Origin: Mycobacterium decipiens
Lineage (GTDB): Bacteria > Actinomycetota > Actinomycetes > Mycobacteriales > Mycobacteriaceae
Length of the DNA: 64,000 bases
Assembly: GCF_963853665.1 (NCBI RefSeq)
Contig: NZ_OY970459.1
Span: forward strand, 930,001-994,000
Direction: 5' to 3'
Under the pieces are notes generated by a model. It made no database searches, had not been told where the DNA came from, and was given only the letters and a program-made list of their open reading frames with translations. Below, in pieces: positions 39,105 to 47,297 of the stretch; positions within the stretch are counted from its first letter, which is position 1; every line of letters starts with the position of its first letter. The position numbers and the translations under genes are program-made.

Positions 39105-39476
39105 ATGAGCGCACAAGGCGATTCGGGCTCGATCCAGCGGGTCACGGTGGCGACGTTGCAGAAAATCGTGGAACGCAATCAAGTCTGGCACCGGATGGCC
39201 GCCAGGTACGGCGTCGAGAATCCCGTGCCTCCGTGGAAGACCAGCTTGGACGGCTTGTGCGACGCCCTTGACCACGCCGTCTGCGACGCCGACGTCCCCA
39301 CGTTCAAAGAACGGCGTGACGAGGAAGATCTCCTGTCGGCGACCGTCTACTCCAGCCTGCCCTATCCCGAAAATCAGCTGGTCTCACTGGCTCACTCACT
39401 TGTCGCACGCGGCATTATCGATGAGGAAGACCTGCAACGACGGCTCGCCGGCATCCGCGCCCGACTGGAGGCGTGA
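39105..39476 (+). CDS. P15K-like accessory protein of thiocyanate hydrolase
   Basis: 123 residues, starting 12 bp after the gamma gene. The all-helical pattern WHRMAARYGVENPVPPWKTS, LDGLCDALDHAV and LPYPENQLVSLAHSLVARG resembles the N-terminal half of nitrile hydratase beta and the P15K protein encoded with thiocyanate hydrolase genes. P15K helps load cobalt into the gamma subunit. The role here is inferred from similarity and position. Confidence 0.7.
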   Translation: MSAQGDSGSIQRVTVATLQKIVERNQVWHRMAARYGVENPVPPWKTSLDGLCDALDHAVCDADVPTFKERRDEEDLLSATVYSSLPYPENQLVSLAHSLVARGIIDEEDLQRRLAGIRARLEA

Positions 39477-39560
39477 CGAGCGGAGTTCGCGCGATACTCC
39501 GCGGTGTCTATGCAAGAGCTGCCGGAGTACCCGGACGCCCGGCAGGCCCACCGGACATGG

Positions 39561-39878
39561 TCAGCCAGAAAACTTGAACTTGTCCAGAATGCCGGCCAAT
39601 CCGTCGTCGGCTTCGGTATAGACCTTGGCTGCAGTGCGCAGGCTCCTCCCGACCTGAGTGGCAAGCTTCTCAAGGCCCGCGCCCGCGGCGCTGCGGAGCG
39701 AAACATACTTCGCCAGAGTGGTGTTGAATGATGAACACGCTGAGCCATGAGTCGTACAGACCTCTTCACTGATCCCCGAGACCGTTTGGATTGCGGACTT
39801 GATCTCGGTCGTTGTGTTGTCTTGAGCGTTTGCTAATGTCTGCAAAAACTCCGGTTTGACGCTAAACAGATTGGACAT
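39561..39878 (-). CDS. EspC-like ESX-secreted protein
   Basis: 105 residues, close in length to M. tuberculosis EspC (Rv3615c, 103). NLFSVKPEFLQTLA, THGSACSSFNTTLAKY and RSLRTAAKVYTEADDGLAG follow the EspC pattern (THGPYCSQFNDTL, KSLRIAAKIYSEADE). Tyr87-x3-Asp91 is the YxxxD/E type VII secretion signal. Second gene of a pair with the EspA-like gene, 70 bp apart, in the espA-espC order. The longer open frame upstream runs into that gap and is not used. Base composition is less GC-rich than its neighbours. Confidence 0.85.
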   Translation of the reverse strand: MSNLFSVKPEFLQTLANAQDNTTTEIKSAIQTVSGISEEVCTTHGSACSSFNTTLAKYVSLRSAAGAGLEKLATQVGRSLRTAAKVYTEADDGLAGILDKFKFSG

Positions 39879-39948
39879 GGCCTGGTCTCCTCGGATCAAC
39901 CTGATGCGGCGATGGCTTTGGGACGTTAAGGATTTGACTGTTGCGGTA

Positions 39949-41145
39949 TCAAAGGACGTGCCTTTGCCGCGGCTGTTCGGAGGCGGCGTCGGTGCTGACG
40001 GGTGCACGCTCGGCAGCGGCCGTACCCGAGGCGGCGCCTTTCTGGGCTTCTGCGTCCTTCGCGAGTCGGCCTAGCGCGGGTGAAGGCATGCTTCCCGGCG
40101 GGGCGTGCGTATTCTCATCGACCTGCGAGTCGAGTATCCGTGCCCGATTGCTCGACTGACCACCAGGGTTGCTGATCGGCCTCGTCTCCGCGGTCAGCCG
40201 AGGCGTCTGGCCGACGCTTGCACCCGCCGGATTCGAGGTCTGTAAGCCGGCGCCGCCGGGCGCGTGGGTCAGGCCGGACAACGGTGACGCATGGGAGGAC
40301 GAGTCGGACAAGGACGTCGAGCCTGACACGGAGGCCGAGTTGGACAAGGCGGTCGTGTTGGACGTCTGAGTCGATCTGGACAGGTGGGTCAGGCTGGACA
40401 TTCGCGACGAGCCAGAGGGGTGTGGCAAGTGGGAAAGTTCAGACTCCAAGCCGGGAATGATGTGGGTGACGTCATACTTCAAGTCGGAGATAACGTGGCT
40501 GATCTCGTGGGCCACCTCGGGAATGATGTGGGTTATGTCGTACTGCAACTGGGCGATAATCTGCGCCAGCTCGGACTCCAAATCGGCTATCAAGTCTTTC
40601 ACGATGTCGGCGGGCAACTTAAGCAACAATTCGAGAATCTGTGCAATCAATTGCAGTAGCTTGGTCGTATTCTGCGCGGTGATCGTGGCTAGTTTAGTCG
40701 TCGCGGACGCAACGTGCTGCATCGCATTCGAACAGACCGGGATTTGGAACAATTTCGATAAAGCGTGACCGACAAATGGTATATGCCAAAGGTCTACCGC
40801 GATGGGTCTCATCTTCTTGAGATAGGAAATTTGGTGCTCGAGTGATCCGCGTGCGTCCTTGACGGCCTTGGCCTGGTCCGATACCAGGGTTCCGGTGATG
40901 TAGTCTACGTCGGCGACGATTTTTTCACAGTCTTGCAGGAATAGGTTTCGGTCGGAATATTTGTCCGCCGCGGACCCCGACCAATTGGCGCCCGGACCGG
41001 CCGCCCCCTGCGCTGTCGCAATCTGGCTGAACTGTGACGAACTGGTTTGGAACAGTTCTCCCGAGACAGGGATTCCAATCCCGAGCAGTTTCAGCTCGAC
41101 GTTGATGGAATCTATTGACTTATCGATGTACTCGGCTTTAGACAC
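39949..41145 (-). CDS. EspA-like ESX-associated protein
   Basis: 398 residues; EspA (Rv3616c) has 392. LLGIGIPVSGELFQ, NWSGSAADKYSDRN (WxG turn), MRPIAVDLWHIPFVGHALSK and the end AERAPVSTDA correspond to EspA (LLGIGIPNQGG, GWLGSAADKY, VRPVAVDLTYIPVVGHALS, AERAPVEADA). The middle has helical repeats (YDITHIIPEV, YDVTHIIPGL) and a Ser/Thr-rich linker (250-310). EspA is exported with EspC and supports ESX-1 secretion. No espD follows. AGGAGG precedes the ATG. Confidence 0.85.
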   Translation of the reverse strand: MSKAEYIDKSIDSINVELKLLGIGIPVSGELFQTSSSQFSQIATAQGAAGPGANWSGSAADKYSDRNLFLQDCEKIVADVDYITGTLVSDQAKAVKDARGSLEHQISYLKKMRPIAVDLWHIPFVGHALSKLFQIPVCSNAMQHVASATTKLATITAQNTTKLLQLIAQILELLLKLPADIVKDLIADLESELAQIIAQLQYDITHIIPEVAHEISHVISDLKYDVTHIIPGLESELSHLPHPSGSSRMSSLTHLSRSTQTSNTTALSNSASVSGSTSLSDSSSHASPLSGLTHAPGGAGLQTSNPAGASVGQTPRLTAETRPISNPGGQSSNRARILDSQVDENTHAPPGSMPSPALGRLAKDAEAQKGAASGTAAAERAPVSTDAASEQPRQRHVL

Positions 41146-41851
41146 CGCGGTGCCTCCTTAACAATTCGTACCCTTGGCGATCCTATTTCTGTGGCCGTGT
41201 GAGAGCGGACCGAAAACTGGCGACATATCGGTTTCGCACACTATGGCTGTTTGAGAGCTCTGCTGGCTCCGTACGGTCAAGGATGTTGTCTAGCGGGCGT
41301 GGCGGGCCGGGCTGAGAACATTCCCGGTGGGCGACGACCGCTGGTGTGGTCTGCAAGGCCGACTGCGTTGGCCCAGGCCGGCGGGTGGCGATTGCCGACT
41401 CGATCCCGGCCAGCAGCGACCACTGCCACCGGCATGCGTTCTAGCTCAATTGGTTTCGGTGCCCATCTTGCCGAGTGGTGGCGGATGACGTGTGCCGCTC
41501 CAATCCAATTCGAAGCCTGTCGCGAATCTGCGTGGGTGCGTTGGATACGGACTACATGCGCATGGGCTCTCCTTCACTGGGCGCGTCGGGGTCTCGGTCG
41601 GGTGGTCCCGTCGTTGGTCGGCTAGCCGTGACGGCCCAATTAGTGGACGGTCTCGTTCACAATGATCTTGAGGGTAGTACGCGCGCATATGGATCGGAAG
41701 TGGTACGCGGAGGAAATTTTCGCCGTTGGGTGATCCCGACTCGGTTTGGTTCATCGAACTTCGCCCCGGGCAACGCCGCGCCCCTACTCTTCGGTCTGAC
41801 GAAACCTGCTGTAACGCAACGAATCAAGTCGATCAATGAGCGATCGGGTGG
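41146..41851. other. Intergenic segment upstream of the EspA-like gene; no gene recognised
   Basis: About 700 bp between the EspA-like start and the DUF2332 stop. Open frames exist on both strands but none shows a known motif, mycobacterial codon preference or a ribosome site. Local AT-richer stretches near 41640-41840 could be regulatory. In M. tuberculosis espACD also has a long upstream control region, so a promoter-distal control region is possible. Confidence 0.4.
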
Positions 41852-42901
41852 TCAGTGCCAAATAATCGGGGGGCCGTGCGGATGGCATTCGCCTAAGACC
41901 CGAGCGTGGCCACCCGGCCAGCTGCCCATCCGCACCAGGTACTTGATCTGCGAGCGGAGCCCGTCGCGGGCTGGCTCCAAGGTGAGATGCGCGAACGGAC
42001 AGTGGGTATCGGCCCGGGCTGCCAATGCGTCGACCCCGGCGCGGATCGCCGTCCGGTCGTCGGCGGACAGATACTGCCAGGTGATCGAATGCCACAGCAC
42101 GGTCAGCGCACCGTTGGTGAGCGTCATGCCGGCGACCGCATCGTGCGCTGCCCGCCGATATAGGACCGCGGGCACGTTGCGGGCGACGGCGATGGCGCCC
42201 CGCAACCGGTCCAGTCGATCGGTCTGGTCCGGCCAGACATAGCTCAACACGGTCAGCTCCCCATCGGAGTTGGTGACGTCGAGAGGAGCGATGTCGTATC
42301 CGTGTCGTTCGACGATCCGCACCGCAGCTGCCGGCGGCAACTTGCCGTGCCAGGCGTTGTCGATTCGCACCGGTGATTCGGTCGGTCCCCATTCGCCGCC
42401 GGGATAGCGGTAGTGGTAGTGATCTGCCCGCAGATTCAGCCCCGCGCTGGAGCCGATCTCGAAAAGCCTTATCGGCAAATCGAATTGGTGGCAGATGGCC
42501 AGAAGCCCACCGATCAGCGCCGCGGAGCGACCGACCTCGTTGGTCTGTGGTGGTTGATCGAGAGCCGTGCGCAGCCGGTCGGTATGGCTCGCCGCGGTGC
42601 TGAGGACGTCGGGCCACGCGGTCTCGGCGTTCCACGCACCGCCGGTGCTGGGATACCAGCGGCGCAATGCCGCAGCGTGGCCGTCGAGCACCATCCGGTG
42701 CAGGCCGCCGAGCAGTCGAAGCGGGACTGCCTGGCCTGCCGGAGCATCCTCCTGGCCGGCCAAGACGGACGCGAAGACACCACCGGTTTCGACGTCGGAC
42801 GCCACCAGCTCGAGTAGCTCGCCGTACATCGGGGAGCCGGAGGAGGTGCAGAACCGCCCCTGTGACCGCAGGGTGTGCACCAGGTGTTCGGTGGTCTTCA
42901 C
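41852..42901 (-). CDS. DUF2332 family protein (Rv0690c homologue)
   Basis: 349 residues, same length as Rv0690c. [20 protein letters not shown] is a SAM-binding-like glycine motif, followed by [14 protein letters not shown] (here GYDIAPLDV) and [19 protein letters not shown]2332 proteins look like divergent methyltransferases but no reaction is known. The start overlaps the mftR stop (ATGA), so it is co-transcribed with mftR. Confidence 0.83.
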   Translation of the reverse strand: MKTTEHLVHTLRSQGRFCTSSGSPMYGELLELVASDVETGGVFASVLAGQEDAPAGQAVPLRLLGGLHRMVLDGHAAALRRWYPSTGGAWNAETAWPDVLSTAASHTDRLRTALDQPPQTNEVGRSAALIGGLLAICHQFDLPIRLFEIGSSAGLNLRADHYHYRYPGGEWGPTESPVRIDNAWHGKLPPAAAVRIVERHGYDIAPLDVTNSDGELTVLSYVWPDQTDRLDRLRGAIAVARNVPAVLYRRAAHDAVAGMTLTNGALTVLWHSITWQYLSADDRTAIRAGVDALAARADTHCPFAHLTLEPARDGLRSQIKYLVRMGSWPGGHARVLGECHPHGPPIIWH

Positions 42902-43494
42902 CGGTCCAGCCGGTCCAGACCGGCGCCGATGACGTCGAACGCGGCGCCGAGTGCCTCGGTCAAGGGGGCGGACTCGTCGCGTAGCCAGTGCTCATAGGCC
43001 GATAAAGCGACCCCCAACATGGTCCAGGCGACGGTCTGGGGCATGAGGTCCGTTTCCATCCTGCCCGATCTGCGGGCAACGAATGTGGCGATCACCGCTC
43101 GCCAGCCGGCGTACATGGTCATCGAATAGGCCTGCAGTTCCGGAGTTTGCAGGATTACCCGCATGCGCTGGCGGTGCCGGATGGTCTCGGATTCGTCAAA
43201 GGTGTTGAAGGCCAGCAGCGCCGAGCGCAGCGCCTCGCCCAACCGGACCCCCGGATCGACGTGGTCGAGTAGGTCCTGCAGCCGCGAAAGGTGGGTGTTG
43301 AAGTCACCCCAGGGGATGGCGTTCTTGGAGGCGTAGTAGCGGAAGAGCGTCCTACGGGCGATGCCGGCCGCCTGGGCCACATCGTCGACGCTGACATCGG
43401 TGAAACCCCGGGCGGCGAACAACTCGATTGCGACGTCGGTGATGTGGTGCGGTGTCGTCGAGCGGCGCCGGCCCAGCCGCGAAGCGTGCAGCAT
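42898..43494 (-). CDS. mftR: TetR-family mycofactocin regulator MftR
   Basis: 198 residues from ATG 43494, equal in length to Rv0691c. [23 protein letters not shown] then [15 protein letters not shown]. The ligand domain follows with [13 protein letters not shown]. MftR is known to repress the mft genes and to be released by long-chain acyl-CoAs. Divergent from mftA with 88 bp between. The open frame extends upstream to 43647, but that would overlap mftA in antisense and is rejected. Confidence 0.9.
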   Translation of the reverse strand: MLHASRLGRRRSTTPHHITDVAIELFAARGFTDVSVDDVAQAAGIARRTLFRYYASKNAIPWGDFNTHLSRLQDLLDHVDPGVRLGEALRSALLAFNTFDESETIRHRQRMRVILQTPELQAYSMTMYAGWRAVIATFVARRSGRMETDLMPQTVAWTMLGVALSAYEHWLRDESAPLTEALGAAFDVIGAGLDRLDR

Positions 43495-43504
43495 CAGCCC
43501 GCCC

Positions 43505-43544
43505 TTCCATTTCGGCACTCGATGCCATATTGTGTCCAGATCGA
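43505..43544. promoter_or_regulatory. Candidate mft promoter and MftR site
   Basis: TTCCAT (43505-43510) and TATTGT (43528-43533) are 17 bp apart and point toward mftA. An inverted repeat TCGAT (43519-43523) / ATCGA (43540-43544), 16 bp apart, brackets the -10 box. Binding there would block mftA transcription. Confidence 0.4.
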
Positions 43545-43582
43545 CGGACCGCTGTCGAGACCCTTGACGAAAGGCAATCCGG

Positions 43583-43672
43583 ATGGACCACGAAACCGAT
43601 ACCGGCACCGAGCTCGTCACCGAGACCCTGGTTGAAGAGGTGTCCATCGACGGAATGTGCGGGGTCTACTGA
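43583..43672 (+). CDS. mftA: Mycofactocin precursor peptide MftA
   Basis: A 29-residue peptide beginning [12 protein letters not shown], rich in Asp, Glu and Thr, and ending IDGMCGVY. The C-terminal Val-Tyr is the part that becomes the cofactor: MftC decarboxylates and cyclises it, MftE releases it, and later enzymes finish and glycosylate it. The IDGMCGVY end is the invariant family signature. GAAAGG precedes the ATG by about 8 bp. mftB starts 3 bp after the TGA. It is a real gene despite its size. Confidence 0.93.
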   Translation: MDHETDTGTELVTETLVEEVSIDGMCGVY

Positions 43673-43674
43673 CC

Positions 43675-43986
43675 GTGCCGGCGCCCGCGCAGGCTTGCCG
43701 GGCTGACTCCAGCGAGTTCGATCCCGATCGCGGCTGGCGATTGCACCCACAGGTGGCTGTTCGGCCGGAGCCGTTTGGCGCGCTGCTCTATCACTTCGGC
43801 ACGCGCAAGCTGTCGTTTCTGAAGAATCGCACCATCCTCGCGGTGGCGCGGTCGCTGGGCGACCATCCCGACGTTCGGTCCGCCTGCCGGGCCGCCGGGT
43901 TAGCCGACTGCGATCAGGGCCCCTATCTGCACGCGCTGGGGGTGCTGGCCGATTCGAAGATGCTGGTGCTTCAGGAGGTCCAATGA
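43675..43986 (+). CDS. mftB: Mycofactocin precursor chaperone MftB
   Basis: 103 residues from GTG 43675. A PqqD-like RiPP recognition element: WRLHPQVAVRPEPFGALLYHF and NRTILAVARSLGDHPDV. MftB binds the leader of MftA and presents it to MftC. Start is placed just after the mftA stop. An upstream in-frame ATG at 43657 lies inside mftA and would read a different frame of it. Stop overlaps mftC by 4 bp. Confidence 0.88.
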   Translation: MPAPAQACRADSSEFDPDRGWRLHPQVAVRPEPFGALLYHFGTRKLSFLKNRTILAVARSLGDHPDVRSACRAAGLADCDQGPYLHALGVLADSKMLVLQEVQ

Positions 43987-45179
43987 CCGCTCAAACAACC
44001 GAGGGGGTGCCCCGGCTCATCGAGCAGTTCGAGCGGGGGCTGGCTGCGCCAATCTGTCTGACCTGGGAGCTGACGTACGCCTGCAACCTGGCGTGCGTGC
44101 ACTGCCTGTCGTCCTCGGGCAAACGCGATCCCCGTGAGTTGTCCACCCGGCAATGCAAGGACATCATCGACGAGCTGGAACGTATGCAGGTGTTCTACGT
44201 GAACATCGGTGGTGGCGAACCCACGGTGCGACCGGACTTTTGGGAGCTGGTGGATTACGCGACCGCGCATCATGTCGGCGTCAAATTCTCTACCAATGGG
44301 GTCCGGATCACCCCGGAGGTGGCCGCGCGGCTGGCCGCCAGTGACTATGTCGATGTTCAGGTCTCGCTGGATGGCGCGACCGCGGAGGTCAACGACGCCG
44401 TTCGGGGCGCCGGGTCATTCGCCATGGCGGTACGTGCGCTGGAGAACCTGGCCGCGGCGGGCTTCGCTGACCCTAAAGGTGCCAAGATCTCGGTCGTGGT
44501 CACCCGGCATAACGTCGGCCAGCTCGACGAATTCGCCGCCTTGGCAAGGCGTTACGGCGCCACGCTGCGGATCACCCGGCTGCGACCGTCGGGACGGGGC
44601 GCAGACGTCTGGGAGGATTTGCACCCCACCGCGGCCCAGCAGGTTGCGCTCTACGACTGGCTGGTCGCCAACGGGGAGCGGGTGCTCACCGGCGACTCCT
44701 TCTTCCACCTGTCGCCGCTCGGCCAGCCCGGGGCTCTGGCGGGCTTGAACATGTGCGGAGCCGGCCGGGTGGTGTGCCTGATCGACCCGGTGGGCGACGT
44801 GTACGCATGCCCGTTCGCCATCCATGACCGCTTCCTCGCGGGAAACGTGTTGTCCGACGGCGGTTTTGACAATGTCTGGAAGAATGCCCCCCTGTTCCGT
44901 GAGCTGCGTGCACCCCAGTCGGCGGGTGCCTGCGGCAGCTGCGGGCATTACGACAGCTGCCGGGGTGGCTGCATGGCGGCGAAGTTCTTCACCGGCTTGC
45001 CGCTGGACGGACCCGATCCCGAATGCGTGCAAGGTCACGGCGAGCCCGCTTTGGCCCTCGAGCGTCAGACACCGCGGCCTCGAGTCGACCACTCCCGCGG
45101 CCGCGGTGTCCGCGAGCCGGTGCCCCTGACACTCGCCATGCGACCGCCGGCGCGCCTGTGTAACGAAAGTCCGCTGTAG
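43983..45179 (+). CDS. mftC: Mycofactocin radical SAM maturase MftC
   Basis: 398 residues. The radical SAM cluster ligands are Cys34, Cys38 and Cys41 (CNLACVHC). NIGGGEPTVRPDFWEL is the glycine-rich SAM motif. A C-terminal SPASM domain supplies auxiliary clusters (CGAGRVVCLIDPVGDVYACP, then CGSCGHYDSCRGGC and PDPECVQGH). MftC oxidatively decarboxylates the C-terminal Tyr of MftA and then forms a C-C bond to Val. The start is coupled to mftB by ATGA. The last about 40 residues are a basic tail. Confidence 0.96.
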   Translation: MTAQTTEGVPRLIEQFERGLAAPICLTWELTYACNLACVHCLSSSGKRDPRELSTRQCKDIIDELERMQVFYVNIGGGEPTVRPDFWELVDYATAHHVGVKFSTNGVRITPEVAARLAASDYVDVQVSLDGATAEVNDAVRGAGSFAMAVRALENLAAAGFADPKGAKISVVVTRHNVGQLDEFAALARRYGATLRITRLRPSGRGADVWEDLHPTAAQQVALYDWLVANGERVLTGDSFFHLSPLGQPGALAGLNMCGAGRVVCLIDPVGDVYACPFAIHDRFLAGNVLSDGGFDNVWKNAPLFRELRAPQSAGACGSCGHYDSCRGGCMAAKFFTGLPLDGPDPECVQGHGEPALALERQTPRPRVDHSRGRGVREPVPLTLAMRPPARLCNESPL

Positions 45180-45181
45180 TT

Positions 45182-46372
45182 GTGGCCACCGAATGGTTTG
45201 AGACCGTCGCCATTGCACAGCGACGCGCGAAGCGGCGCCTGCCGAAATCCGTTTATTCATCTTTGATTTCGGCAAGCGAAAAAGGAATTACGGTCGCCGA
45301 CAATGTCGCTGCCTTTGGCGAACTCGGCTTTGCGCCCCATGTCATTGGTGCGGCGGCAAAGCGCGAATTGTCGACGACAGTTATGGGACAAGACATTTCG
45401 TTGCCGGTAATAATCTCGCCGACCGGTGTGCAGGCGGTGGATCCGGATGGCGAGGTCGCCGTCGCGCGGGCCGCGGCGGCACGGGGCACCGCGATGGGGT
45501 TATCCTCGTTCGCCAGCAAGCCGATTGAGGAGGTCATCGCCGCCAACCCAAAGACTTTCTTCCAGGTCTACTGGCTCGGCGGGCGGGAGGCCATCGCGGA
45601 GCGGGTCGAGCGGGCGAAGCAGGCCGGCGCGGTCGGCCTGATCGCGACCACCGACTGGACGTTCTCGCACGGGCGCGACTGGGGCAGCCCCAGCATCCCC
45701 GAACAAATGAATCTGCGGACCATCCTGCGGTTGTCTCCGCAGGCGATCGTCCGCCCGAGGTGGTTGTACAGGTTCGCCAAGACGTTGCGGCCGCCCGACC
45801 TGCGGGTGCCCAACCAGGGCCGGCGCGGCGAGCCCGGCCCCCCGTTCTTCGCCGCCTACGGTGAGTGGATGGGCACCCCGCCCCCCACCTGGGAAGACAT
45901 CGCCTGGCTACGGGAATTGTGGGGCGGGCCGTTCATGCTTAAGGGCGTGATGCGCGTCGACGACGCTAAAAGAGCTGTGGATGCCGGTGTTTCGGCGATC
46001 TCGGTGTCCAATCACGGTGGCAACAACCTGGACGGCACTCCCGCTTCGATTCGTGCGCTGCCGGCGGTGGCGGCGGCGGTCGGCGACCAGATCGAGGTGT
46101 TGCTGGACGGCGGCATCCGGCGGGGCGGCGATGTGGTCAAGGCGGTGGCGTTGGGCGCGCGCGCGGTGATGATCGGGCGCGCCTACCTGTGGGGTCTGGC
46201 CGCGGCCGGACAACCGGGCGTCGAGAACGTCCTCGACATCCTGCGGGGTGGCTTTGACTCTGCTCTGATGGGCCTCGGGCATGCCTCGGTGCACGACCTC
46301 CGCCCGGCCGACATCCTGGTTCCCGCCGGGTTCACCCGGGAACTGGGTGTGCCCGCCCAACGGGATGGCTAG
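45182..46372 (+). CDS. mftD: Mycofactocin system FMN-dependent dehydrogenase MftD
   Basis: 396 residues, GTG start 2 bp after mftC. FMN-dependent alpha-hydroxy-acid oxidase fold: PVIISPTGVQ, SSFASKPIEEV, YWLGGREA, GVMRVDDAKRAVDAGV, the catalytic-His motif VSNHGGNNLDGT and DGGIRRGGDVVKAVALGA. MftD oxidatively deaminates the MftC/MftE product to premycofactocin, the redox-active form. Formerly called lldD1 in M. tuberculosis (Rv0694). Confidence 0.94.
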   Translation: MATEWFETVAIAQRRAKRRLPKSVYSSLISASEKGITVADNVAAFGELGFAPHVIGAAAKRELSTTVMGQDISLPVIISPTGVQAVDPDGEVAVARAAAARGTAMGLSSFASKPIEEVIAANPKTFFQVYWLGGREAIAERVERAKQAGAVGLIATTDWTFSHGRDWGSPSIPEQMNLRTILRLSPQAIVRPRWLYRFAKTLRPPDLRVPNQGRRGEPGPPFFAAYGEWMGTPPPTWEDIAWLRELWGGPFMLKGVMRVDDAKRAVDAGVSAISVSNHGGNNLDGTPASIRALPAVAAAVGDQIEVLLDGGIRRGGDVVKAVALGARAVMIGRAYLWGLAAAGQPGVENVLDILRGGFDSALMGLGHASVHDLRPADILVPAGFTRELGVPAQRDG

Positions 46373-46565
46373 CCCCCTACTCTGGGGCCCCTAATACCAC
46401 AGAGATAGTTGCGACGGAATGAGGTCTTTAGAAATTCTGATACGGGCGTGGCAGTCGTGGCGGACGAGCAGAATGTTCGGCCGGCCGGTCGACACTGTTG
46501 AAAAAAGTTCGATAGAAGCGGTAACAATTGGTGCACGCCAGGTAAATTCGGCCTACCATCGGCAA

Positions 46566-47297
46566 GTGCCCGTACTCGGGGAACTGGGGAGCGCGACGTC
46601 GAGCCAGCTACCAAGCACGTCGTCGTCGATATTGATCCCACTGGGGTCCACCGAACAACACGGTCCCCACCTGCCGCTGGACACCGATACCCGGATCGCG
46701 ACCGCTGTGGCCCGGGCGACCGCGGCGAGGCTGCGCGCCGAGCAGCTGCCCTTTGCGGGGCAAGAATGGCTGGTGGCGCCCGCCATCGCCTACGGCGCAA
46801 GCGGCGAACACCAGAGTTTCGCCGGAACCATCTCCATCGGCACGCAAGCCCTGACCATGCTGCTGGTGGAATATGGCAGGTCGGCCGCCTGCTGGGCCCA
46901 GCGCCTGGTGTTCGTAAACGGACACGGCGGCAACGTCGGTGCTTTGACCCGCGCAGTAGGCCTGCTGCGATCCGAAGGCCGCGACGCCGGATGGTGCGCG
47001 TGCACCTCTCCCGGTGGTGACGCCCATGCCGGCCACACCGAAACATCCTTGTTGCTGCATCTTTCGCCCGAAGACGTGCGCACCGACCGGTGGCGCGCGG
47101 GAAATCGCACGCCGCTTGCCGAGTTGCTGCCGTCGATGCGCCGGGGCGGGGTCGCGGCCGTCAGCCGGACTGGAGTGCTCGGGGACCCGACCACGGCCAC
47201 CGCGGCAGCGGGGAGACGGATCTTCGCGGAGATGGTCGACGATTGTGAGCGTCGAGTCGCCCGGTGGCGGCTCCGGCCGGACGGGATGCTGACATGA
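46566..47297 (+). CDS. mftE: Mycofactocin peptidase MftE (creatininase family)
   Basis: 243 residues from GTG 46566 (VPVLGELG). Creatininase-type metal site: [16 protein letters not shown] and [17 protein letters not shown], plus [16 protein letters not shown]. MftE cuts the modified peptide to release the C-terminal AHDP core. The frame is open upstream to ATG 46419. TACCAT at 46554-46559, 7 bp before the GTG, could be a -10 box for a leaderless internal transcript. There is an unusually wide gap after mftD (about 190 bp). Stop overlaps mftF. Confidence 0.88.
   Translation: MPVLGELGSATSSQLPSTSSSILIPLGSTEQHGPHLPLDTDTRIATAVARATAARLRAEQLPFAGQEWLVAPAIAYGASGEHQSFAGTISIGTQALTMLLVEYGRSAACWAQRLVFVNGHGGNVGALTRAVGLLRSEGRDAGWCACTSPGGDAHAGHTETSLLLHLSPEDVRTDRWRAGNRTPLAELLPSMRRGGVAAVSRTGVLGDPTTATAAAGRRIFAEMVDDCERRVARWRLRPDGMLT

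Noticed and set aside
41475..42242. 255-codon plus-strand frame upstream of and opposite the DUF2332 gene
   Set aside because: Ser/Arg-rich, no motif, mostly antisense to a conserved gene.
43495..43647. N-terminal extension of mftR
   Set aside because: It would be antisense to the mftA gene and its promoter and would add 51 residues absent from Rv0691c.
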